Assembly: GCA_003510325.1 (NCBI GenBank)
Contig: DONB01000209.1
Location: forward strand, 2,059-7,898
Length of the DNA stretch: 5,840 nt
Source of the DNA: Thiobacillus sp.
Lineage (GTDB): Bacteria > Pseudomonadota > Gammaproteobacteria > Burkholderiales > Thiobacillaceae
Reading direction: 5' to 3'
Shown here: in pieces, positions 1 to 4,838 of the stretch
Layout of the letters: the number at the start of each line of letters is the position of its first letter
Position numbering within the stretch: the stretch's first letter is position 1
The notes under the pieces: generated by a model
What the model was told of the DNA's origin: nothing
Seen by the model: only the letters and a program-made list of their open reading frames with translations
The model's database searches: none
Translations under genes and position numbers: made by a program

Positions 1-529
1 CTTCGCCGGGCCGGGGCGGGTCGCCCCGCACCGTGGCCCTGAGCCGAACCGGCGTCTGGTCCGGCGCCAGCCCCCGAATCCAGACCGGCGCGACCACGAT
101 CCGCGCGCCCCTCTGGCCGGGGCTGTCCACATCCACCACCCAGGCCTCGATCACCGTCGCTTCGCCCAGGGCTGGAGCGATGGGCGCCGCCACCATCTCC
201 GTGCGGATCTTGGCCGCCGCCAACCCTCCGGACAGACAGGCCAGCATCATCAGCGGCCAGGTCAGGCGCCGCGCCCATCCCCGTCGTCGCGCCGCCATCC
301 AGCCCGCGCCGGAGACGATCGCCCCGAGCAGCAGCGGCCACAGGGCCGGCTCCGACCGCAGGGCGAAATAGATCGCCCCGCCTCCGCCAAAGGCCACCGG
401 CGCCCACAGCCGCCATCTCAGCCTCTGCGCCGCAGCCTCGTCCTCCAACCAGGCCCGCAATCGCGCGCCGGGGGTAGGCTTTGTCGTCTCGGGGCGTATA
501 AGGGCCTCGCTTACGGACCCTTCCCCCAT
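1..529 (-). CDS. comEC: ComEC/Rec2 family competence protein, N-terminal part (runs off the left edge)
   Basis: ComEC is the inner-membrane channel that carries transforming single-stranded DNA into the cytoplasm. The minus-strand frame is open for 176 codons from the ATG at 529-527 to the window edge. A charged lead of about 40 residues is followed by hydrophobic segments near residues 43-57, 64-79 and 91-107 (WAPVAFGGGGAIYFAL is the first). After these comes a soluble stretch with EAWVVDVDSPGQRGAR and RIVVAPVWIRGLAP, which fits the DUF4131/OB-fold region of alphaproteobacterial ComEC. From memory, comEC next to gltX is a known arrangement in Caulobacteraceae. The ATG overlaps the gltX ATG on the other strand, which is odd. 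An SD-like AAGGTGAG lies just before it, but a TTG start at 460 or 448 is also possible, because the early residues look poorly conserved. Family confidence is good; the start is uncertain and the rest of the protein is not visible. Confidence 0.75.
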   Translation of the reverse strand, partial: MGEGSVSEALIRPETTKPTPGARLRAWLEDEAAAQRLRWRLWAPVAFGGGGAIYFALRSEPALWPLLLGAIVSGAGWMAARRRGWARRLTWPLMMLACLSGGLAAAKIRTEMVAAPIAPALGEATVIEAWVVDVDSPGQRGARIVVAPVWIRGLAPDQTPVRLRATVRGDPPRPGE

Positions 530-1934
530 GACCTCACCTTCCTCGACTGTCGTCACGCGCTTCGCCCCCTCGCCGACAGGCTATCTGCATATCGGCGGGG
601 CGAGAACCGCCTTGTTCAACTGGCTGTACGCCAAACGACACGCAGGACGTTTCCTGATCCGGGTCGAGGACACGGACCGCGAGCGGTCCACCGACGAGGC
701 CGTCAAGGCCATCTTCGACGGGCTGAGCTGGCTGGAGCTGTTCGCCGACGAGGAACCGGTTTTCCAGTACAGCCGCGCCGACCGCCACCGCGAGGTGGTG
801 GACCAGTTGCTTGAGACCGGCCACGCCTATCGCGATTTCACCACGGCCGAGGAAACCGGCCGACTGCGGGACGCCGCCAAGGCCGAACGTCGCGCCTTCG
901 AGTCGCCGTGGCGCGACCGCGCGCCGACCGTCGACGACCTGGCCCTGCCTCACGTCGTGCGTTTTCGCCGCCCGCAATCCACGACCGTGACCGTGGCGGA
1001 CGAGGTTCAGGGCGCGGTCAGTTGGTCGACGAACGACCTCGACGACCTGGTCCTTCTGCGCTCGGACGGGGCCCCGACCTACAATCTCGCCGTCGTGGTC
1101 GATGACCACGATATGGGCGTGACCCACGTCATCCGCGGCGACGACCACGTCAACAACACCCCGCGCCAGATCAACATCCTCAAGGCACTGGGGGCGACGG
1201 TACCGCAATACGCGCATCTGTCGATGATCCTCGGCGACGACGGCACCAAGCTGTCCAAGCGTCACGGCGCGGTGTCGGTGATGCAATATTCCGACGAGGG
1301 CTACCTGCCGGAAGCGGTGATCAACTACCTGGCGCGCCTCGGCTGGTCGCACGGCGACGCCGAATTGTTCAGCCGCGAACAGTTCGTGCAGTGGTTCGAC
1401 CTCGACCACATCACCCCGTCGGCCGCACAGTTCAACACCGAGAAGCTGCGCTGGATCAACCAGCAGACCATCAAGGCGGCGGATGACGCGCGCCTGGCCG
1501 GACTCGTGCGCCCCTTCCTCGTGCGCAATGGGGCCGACCCGGACGACGGCCCCGACCTTACAGCCGTGTGTGCGCTGGTGAAGGAACGCGCCGCCACCAT
1601 CGTCGAACTCGCCGACGCCGCCACGCTGTTCTACCGCACTCTGCATCCCACGCCCGAACTGCTGGCGCAGCACGTCACGCCCGAGGTGCTGCCGGCGCTG
1701 GCCGACCTGGCTGCACGATTCGCATCATTGACCTGGGAACGCATCGCCATCAGCGCCGCCTTCAAGGAAACCCTGGCCGCCCACGGCCTGAAAATGCCGA
1801 AGCTGGCGATGCCGGTGCGCGTGCTGGTGACCGGCGAGCCGCAGACCCCGGCGATCGACGCCACGCTGGAACTGATCGGCAGGGACAAGGTAGTCGCGCG
1901 TCTGAAAGCGGCGCTGCAGGCCGCACAAGCCTGA
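528..1934 (+). CDS. gltX: Glutamyl-tRNA synthetase (glutamate--tRNA ligase), apparently mosaic
   Basis: This class I synthetase charges tRNA-Glu with glutamate in the cytoplasm. At 468 aa it has the normal bacterial length. Visible motifs are RFAPSPTG (11-18) with the HIGH-type HIGG (21-24), RVEDTD (45-50), the active-site stretch GAPTYN (181-186), VIRGDDH (201-207) and the KMSKS-type KLSKR (241-245). The helical anticodon-binding domain follows from about residue 330. ATG 528 is chosen because the conserved RFAPSPTG begins 10 residues later. There is no clear SD; a TATAAG box at 497-502 could be a -10 element but lacks a good -35. Residues 1 to about 207 have alphaproteobacterial style (SPWRD, YNLAVVVDDHDMGVTH). 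From VNNTPRQINIL (208 on), the protein has beta/gamma style (SMILGDDGTKLSKRHGAVSV, INYLARLGWSHGD, KMPKLAMPVRVLVTG). The function should be intact if the join is real. The family assignment is near certain. Confidence 0.97.
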   Translation: MTSPSSTVVTRFAPSPTGYLHIGGARTALFNWLYAKRHAGRFLIRVEDTDRERSTDEAVKAIFDGLSWLELFADEEPVFQYSRADRHREVVDQLLETGHAYRDFTTAEETGRLRDAAKAERRAFESPWRDRAPTVDDLALPHVVRFRRPQSTTVTVADEVQGAVSWSTNDLDDLVLLRSDGAPTYNLAVVVDDHDMGVTHVIRGDDHVNNTPRQINILKALGATVPQYAHLSMILGDDGTKLSKRHGAVSVMQYSDEGYLPEAVINYLARLGWSHGDAELFSREQFVQWFDLDHITPSAAQFNTEKLRWINQQTIKAADDARLAGLVRPFLVRNGADPDDGPDLTAVCALVKERAATIVELADAATLFYRTLHPTPELLAQHVTPEVLPALADLAARFASLTWERIAISAAFKETLAAHGLKMPKLAMPVRVLVTGEPQTPAIDATLELIGRDKVVARLKAALQAAQA

Positions 1935-1944
1935 TCGATTCCGC

Positions 1945-1956
1945 TATAATGCGCGC
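1945..1956 (+). promoter_or_regulatory. tRNA-Thr promoter: -10 box and GC-rich discriminator
   Basis: A perfect TATAAT (1945-1950) is followed by GCGCGC (1951-1956), the GC-rich discriminator typical of stringently controlled stable-RNA promoters. Transcription would start near 1957-1958, leaving a 7-8 nt leader before the tRNA. No good -35 hexamer is visible at 17 +/- 1 bp upstream, a region that overlaps the last codons of gltX, so the call rests on the -10 box, discriminator and position. Confidence 0.7.
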
Positions 1957-1964
1957 TGTTTTTC

Positions 1965-2040
1965 GCCGGCGTAGCTCAGTTGGTAGAGCAGCGCATTCGT
2001 AATGCGAAGGTCGTCAGTTCGATTCCGATCGCCGGCACCA
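1965..2040 (+). tRNA. tRNA-Thr (anticodon CGT), CCA encoded
   Basis: These 76 nt fold as a standard cloverleaf. The acceptor arms are GCCGGCG and CGCCGGC, followed by A and the encoded CCA. The D stem is GCTC/GAGC, the anticodon loop is TTCGTAA with CGT at 1998-2000, and the T loop contains TTCGATT. The tRNA reads the ACG threonine codon. The anticodon stem has a G-A mismatch at positions 27-43; from memory, E. coli thrW (also tRNA-Thr CGT) shows the same feature, and the D and anticodon arms here resemble it closely. thrW-type genes are known integration sites for islands, which agrees with the integrase gene that starts 300 bp downstream. Confidence 0.97.
1994..2040 (+). other. Probable attachment site (attL) of the downstream mobile element
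   Basis: Inference: an intact tRNA gene followed at once by a tyrosine integrase gene on the same strand is the standard arrangement of an element that integrates into the tRNA 3' half and rebuilds it. The crossover core usually lies between the anticodon loop and the 3' end. The exact limits cannot be seen because the matching attR copy is outside the window; the core may also extend into the terminator after 2040. Confidence 0.5.
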
Positions 2041-2048
2041 GTAATACC

Positions 2049-2083
2049 AAGGGGTTAGGCTTTTTGCCTAGCCCCTTTTTCTT
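2049..2083 (+). terminator. Rho-independent terminator after tRNA-Thr
   Basis: A 12-bp stem (AAGGGGTTAGGC at 2049-2060 with GCCTAGCCCCTT at 2066-2077, one G-T wobble) closes a TTTTT loop and runs into a T-rich tail to 2083. It starts 9 nt after the tRNA and would end its transcript. The stem begins with AA and ends with TT, so a terminator on the minus strand is also possible. Confidence 0.88.
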
Positions 2084-2089
2084 TGTCGC

Positions 2090-2109
2090 GGCACACTGGT
2101 GGCACACTG
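2090..2109 (+). repeat. Tandem GGCACACTG boxes (candidate integrase arm sites)
   Basis: GGCACACTG occurs at 2090-2098 and again at 2101-2109, separated by GT. The second copy also forms part of a small palindrome, TGGCA-CAC-TGCCA (2100-2112). A partial inverted copy, AGTGTGCC, lies at 2196-2203. Short repeated boxes between a tRNA attachment site and the integrase start codon are where arm-type binding sites are expected. That role is inferred; only the repeats are seen. Confidence 0.55.
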
Positions 2110-2168
2110 CCAGGAAAAACCCCATCGAGCCACCCACCTTCCAGCCGCACACAGACGGCAACTTTGCG

Positions 2169-2210
2169 GCCTTTTTTCGCCCTCACTGTTCCGTGAGTGT
2201 GCCTTTTTTC
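2169..2210 (+). repeat. Direct repeat GCCTTTTTTC, two copies
   Basis: GCCTTTTTTC occurs at 2169-2178 and 2201-2210. Each copy is a T-tract after a G+C base run, but only weak stems precede them (GCAA/TTGC near 2159-2168; CTCAC/GTGAG at 2182-2197), so a terminator role is doubtful. They may be part of the bent, protein-binding DNA of the attachment region. Confidence 0.3.
2196..2203 (-). repeat. Inverted copy of the GGCACACT box
   Basis: AGTGTGCC is the reverse complement of GGCACACT, the core of the tandem boxes about 100 bp upstream. It lies 138 bp before the integrase start. It could be a third arm-type site in opposite orientation, or chance, as only 8 bases match. Confidence 0.35.
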
Positions 2211-2278
2211 TGATTGCGCGATACGTTTCGCTTTGCTTTCAATGGCTTGTGAATGCGTTTCTTCGCATTGACTATGCC

Positions 2279-2307
2279 TTGTTGCTAATTGTTGTGCCCT
2301 GTTCTAT
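2279..2307 (+). promoter_or_regulatory. Possible integrase promoter
   Basis: TTGTTG (2279-2284) and TTCTAT (2302-2307) are 17 bp apart and lie 34 bp before the integrase ATG. Both match the sigma-70 consensus only in part. The surrounding 2205-2330 region is clearly more AT-rich than the genes on either side, as expected of a promoter zone. A better -35 (TTGACT, 2268-2273) has no -10 at proper spacing. Confidence 0.3.
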
Positions 2308-2340
2308 GCTTCGGCCAGTAGTTGAAAACAAGGAGCAACG

Positions 2341-3444
2341 ATGGCGACAATACAGAAGCGCATCACCAGCAAGGGCACCGCATACCGGGTGATGATCCGA
2401 TTGAAGGGGCACCCACCTGAGACCGCCACCTTTGACCGCCTGACCGATGCCCGCGAATGGGCGAACAAAACCGCAGCCGACATAAAGGCCGGGCGACACT
2501 TCGGCGCATCGAAGCGGCACACCCTGAGCGAGTTGATAGAGCGGTACACGGCACAGAAGAAGGACACCCTGAAAAGCTGGCGGGATACCGAGCGCCACCT
2601 GTCCCTGTGGCTGCGCCTCCTGGGCGACTGTCAGCTTGACCACATCACCCCGGCCCGCGTAGCCGAGGGGCGCGACAAGCTGCTGGCCGAGACCACCGTC
2701 AGAGGCAAGCTGCGCCACGCCGGCACCGTCACCCGCATCATGGCCGCTCTGTCCAGTTGCCTCGCCTACGGCGTCAAGGAATTGCAATGGCTCAACAACA
2801 ACCCCACCGAGAAGGCCAGCAAGCCGGGGCACAGCCAGGCCCGCGTTCGGTTCCTGTCCGACGATGAGCGTACCGCCCTACTGAAAGCCTGCAAGGAATC
2901 GAGCAACACAGACCTTTATGCAGCCGTGGTGCTGGCGCTTACCACTGGCGCAAGGAAGTCGGAAGTAATGGGGCTGCGCTGGCCGCAAATAGACTTCAAG
3001 GCCCGCGCCATCAGCTTGCGCCAGGGCGAGACCAAGAACAACGAAGCCCGCACCCTGCCCCTTGTGGGCGAGGCTTTCACCCTGCTGCAAGAGCGGGGCA
3101 AAGTTCGCAACCTAAAGGATGACCGCGTGTTCCCCACCACCGCCAGGGCCACAAAGGCAACGATGCTGGATCTTCGTACCCCTTGGGAAACGGCAGTCGA
3201 GCGGGCAGGCCTGGGGCATTACGAGGGCGAGGGAAAGAAACGGAAATTCGTCCCTGACTTCCGCTGGCACGATCTGAGGCACACCACCGCATCCTATCTG
3301 GCGATGCAAGGGGTAAGCCCGCTCGAAATATCGAAGATTCTCGGGCACAAGACAATGGCAATGGTGAGCCGATACAGCCACCTGTCACCGGGGCGCATGG
3401 TTGAGCTTGGCGACAAACTGGCCGAGCGCATGGGGTTGAATTGA
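2341..3444 (+). CDS. Tyrosine recombinase (phage/island integrase)
   Basis: This protein of 367 aa would catalyse site-specific integration and excision of the element at the tRNA-Thr gene. The N-terminal part (about 1-55) resembles the arm-binding domain of P4/phage-type integrases (TAYRVMIRLKG, DAREWANK). Residues about 60-160 are the SAM-like core-binding domain (TLSELIERYT to NNNPTEKASKPG). The catalytic domain follows, with the full set visible: R205 (TTGARKSEVMGLRW), K232 (GETKNNEAR), H310 and R313 (WHDLRHTTAS), H336 (ILGHK) and the nucleophile Y345 (SRYSHLS). The length is normal and nothing is broken, so it is predicted active. AAGGAG (2330-2335), 5 nt before ATG 2341, fixes the start. 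It lies 300 bp after the tRNA and on the same strand, which supports the tRNA as target. Confidence 0.97.
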   Translation: MATIQKRITSKGTAYRVMIRLKGHPPETATFDRLTDAREWANKTAADIKAGRHFGASKRHTLSELIERYTAQKKDTLKSWRDTERHLSLWLRLLGDCQLDHITPARVAEGRDKLLAETTVRGKLRHAGTVTRIMAALSSCLAYGVKELQWLNNNPTEKASKPGHSQARVRFLSDDERTALLKACKESSNTDLYAAVVLALTTGARKSEVMGLRWPQIDFKARAISLRQGETKNNEARTLPLVGEAFTLLQERGKVRNLKDDRVFPTTARATKATMLDLRTPWETAVERAGLGHYEGEGKKRKFVPDFRWHDLRHTTASYLAMQGVSPLEISKILGHKTMAMVSRYSHLSPGRMVELGDKLAERMGLN

Positions 3445-3520
3445 CGAGTAAAAGCGGGCCGGCGAGGCGCGGTAACGCATCGACCAGCCCTGACCGCAAT
3501 CAGTTTTCGAGGACCCGATC

Positions 3521-3949
3521 ATGGCCAAGAGGAACGGTAGCACACCCCAAGACCATCACCAGGGCATGGCGATGCTTAATTATTTCGAGTCACTTACGCC
3601 GGACGAAAAGCAAGTTTACATCGCCGAGTGTGAGCCGCATCTCGCTGCAGCGCTTCGCAAGTGGCTGGTGGACAGACCAACTAGCGGCAACAGGGCGAAG
3701 GAGATCAAGCCGAAGCCGGCAAAGGAACTGATCGTCCTCGATTTCAAGCCATACGACATACTCGATGACCTCGATCGGTTGCGCGCGATGGTCGAAGCCG
3801 GCGAGATTAGCGGGCTGGTCTTTGCCGCCAAATACACGAAACCGGGCGAGCGCCGTCATTTTTTCGGCGCGTCCGGGAGATACGCGGAAAACATTGATGA
3901 AGCGCTCGGGGCGACTGCGATGTTGCAACGTGATCTCATGCGGATGTAA
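3521..3949 (+). CDS. Hypothetical protein (142 aa) of the mobile element
   Basis: I do not recognise the family with certainty. The protein is soluble and charged, with no signal peptide or membrane segment. It has a helical N-terminal part (about 20-50, LNYFESLTPDEKQVYIAEC and AAALRKWLV), a Lys/Pro-rich linker (about 55-68) and a C-terminal part from about 72 on (DILDDLDRLRAMVEAG, EISGLVFAAKY, RRHFFGASGRYAENIDEALG). The last part looks like small phage-encoded domains with a beta-hairpin and an Ala-rich helix, but this is a faint resemblance. GAGGA (3509-3513), 7 nt before ATG 3521, supports the start. It follows the integrase after a 76-bp gap with no terminator or gene, and is followed after 5 bp by the next gene, so the pair is probably co-transcribed. 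Confidence 0.8.
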   Translation: MAKRNGSTPQDHHQGMAMLNYFESLTPDEKQVYIAECEPHLAAALRKWLVDRPTSGNRAKEIKPKPAKELIVLDFKPYDILDDLDRLRAMVEAGEISGLVFAAKYTKPGERRHFFGASGRYAENIDEALGATAMLQRDLMRM

Positions 3950-3954
3950 CGGCC

Positions 3955-4455
3955 ATGTACAAAGACACTTTTCAGTACCCACCTCGCGTCAATTCGGAGT
4001 CATCCCTCCTAACCGCTCCTGTACCGCCAGAGATTGCTGCCGAGATGCGCCGCAAGGAAGAGATGGTCGAGCGGGCGCGCATTCTTGTCCTGGATGTTTG
4101 GCTTGAGGCGTATAAGGCGGGTGATCTCACGCTGGAAAAGCTGTGCAGGAAGTCGAGGCAAGCGCTTATTCGGGTTCCAGAGGGCCACCGTCAACGTGCC
4201 CTTGGCCAAATGCTTGACGCTGCCTTAATGGCGAATGTGCCGCCAAGGCAGCGCGGAAACAAGGGCGAGCCTTATACGCTGAGGGACTTGGCAGTAAAAA
4301 TGGTTGATATAGCCCATGACGAGCACGGCCTCACGCTTGCGCGAGGTGACAAAGAAACCGCATTCGGACGAGTTGTGGAAATTCTCACAGACCTTGGCGT
4401 AGGCGGTCTGTCACCCCGGCAGGTCGAAGACTGGTACTACCCAATCCCGAAGTAA
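3955..4455 (+). CDS. Hypothetical protein (166 aa) of the mobile element
   Basis: The family is not recognised. The protein is soluble and largely helical. Features are a disordered-looking start (1-25), a long amphipathic charged helix (about 27-60, AAEMRRKEEMVERARILV), a basic segment (about 62-82, KLCRKSRQALIRVPEGHRQR) and a C-terminal part (about 100-166) ending in GLSPRQVEDWYYPIPK. The stretch ETAFGRVVEILTDLGVGGLSPRQVEDWYY has the spacing of a loose helix-turn-helix, so DNA binding is possible but unproven. No SD is seen before ATG 3955. With only 5 nt after the preceding stop codon, translation is probably coupled to the upstream gene. It ends with tandem stops, TAA TAG. Base composition is a little lower in G+C than the DUF3987 gene downstream, which may mean separate acquisition. 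Confidence 0.78.
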   Translation: MYKDTFQYPPRVNSESSLLTAPVPPEIAAEMRRKEEMVERARILVLDVWLEAYKAGDLTLEKLCRKSRQALIRVPEGHRQRALGQMLDAALMANVPPRQRGNKGEPYTLRDLAVKMVDIAHDEHGLTLARGDKETAFGRVVEILTDLGVGGLSPRQVEDWYYPIPK

Positions 4456-4476
4456 TAGCAATAGGGCGGGATTACT
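4443..4476. repeat. Overlapping inverted repeats across the end of the 166-aa gene
   Basis: AATCCCG (4443-4449) is the exact reverse complement of CGGGATT (4467-4473). Inside it, AGTAAT (4451-4456) pairs with ATTACT (4471-4476), and the right arms overlap, so the two pairings exclude each other. The structure spans the TAA TAG stops. There is no T-tract after it, so a simple intrinsic terminator is unlikely. Confidence 0.4.
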
Positions 4477-4498
4477 AACAAAACAGCATCGCCCAAAG

Positions 4499-4544
4499 TG
4501 ACGGTCAACAAGCGGCAACCCACCGCGCCACTTGTCCACCGTCA
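4499..4544. promoter_or_regulatory. Imperfect inverted repeat just upstream of the AlpA-like gene (possible operator or leader hairpin)
   Basis: The arms TGACGGTCAACAAGCGG (4499-4515) and CCACTTGTCCACCGTCA (4528-4544) pair at 14 of 17 positions: 7 bp at the outer end, then a 2-nt mismatch, 5 bp, one mismatch and 2 bp. The repeat ends 3 nt before the SD (AAAGGAG, 4548-4554) of the AlpA-like gene. The position suits an operator for a regulator, perhaps the AlpA-like protein itself, or an RNA hairpin that affects its translation. Which of these applies is not visible. Confidence 0.45.
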
Positions 4545-4559
4545 ACCAAAGGAGCAGCG

Positions 4560-4835
4560 ATGCACACCACCACCGAAACCACCGCCCCGAATCGGGCACC
4601 CCTCCCGCCCGTCAAGCGCCTCGCCACCATCGAGCAAGTGCCGGCGATGTACCCATTCACCGCCGCCGCGCTCCGTGACCTGAAGTTTCGCGCACACGAT
4701 CGCACCAACAGCCGGGGCGAAACCATCAAGGGCAACGGCACTGGGCCTGCCGGCGTATGGATTCAAATCGGCAGGAAGGTGCTGGTGGATCTGGACGCCT
4801 TCGAGGCCTGGATCGATTCCCACCGGGGGCAGTGA
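4560..4835 (+). CDS. AlpA/MerR-like winged helix-turn-helix DNA-binding protein
   Basis: This small DNA-binding protein (91 aa) probably acts as excisionase/directionality factor or as transcription activator of the element. After a Thr/Pro-rich start (1-19), residues about 20-43 (RLATIEQVPAMYPFTAAALR) form the helix-turn-helix, followed by a loop with NSRGETIKGNGTGPAG (50-65) and a wing plus last helix with IQIGRKVLVDLDAFEAWI (68-85). IGRKVLVD-x-DAFEAWI is characteristic of the AlpA/HTH_17 class. The HTH is longer than in classical AlpA because of the NSRGE loop, a form I associate with beta/gammaproteobacterial prophage genes. AAAGGAG (4548-4554), 5 nt before ATG 4560, fixes the start. The next gene begins 3 nt after its stop, so the two are surely co-transcribed. 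The precise role, Xis or activator, is inferred. Confidence 0.85.
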   Translation: MHTTTETTAPNRAPLPPVKRLATIEQVPAMYPFTAAALRDLKFRAHDRTNSRGETIKGNGTGPAGVWIQIGRKVLVDLDAFEAWIDSHRGQ

Positions 4836-4838
4836 CCC

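Noticed and set aside
33..371. 112-codon plus-strand frame at the left end
   Set aside because: It is antisense to the ComEC frame, which has membrane segments and family-like motifs; the plus-strand product is low-complexity Ala/Arg/Pro.
534..1673. Long open frame of 379 codons on the minus strand
   Set aside because: It lies wholly antisense to gltX, whose motifs are unmistakable. High G+C coding DNA commonly leaves the opposite frame open, and the translation has no recognisable domain.
2159..2210. Two further intrinsic terminators at the GCCTTTTTTC copies
   Set aside because: The stems before the T-tracts are only 4-5 bp, and the second is separated from its T-tract by several bases, so efficient termination is unlikely.
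1976..2392. Small frames on both strands between the tRNA and the integrase
   Set aside because: They run through the tRNA, the terminator or the integrase start, have no good RBS and no recognisable content. The region is best read as attachment site and promoter DNA.
2272..2832. 186-codon minus-strand frame over the start of the integrase
   Set aside because: It is antisense to a complete integrase with a strong SD and has no family resemblance.
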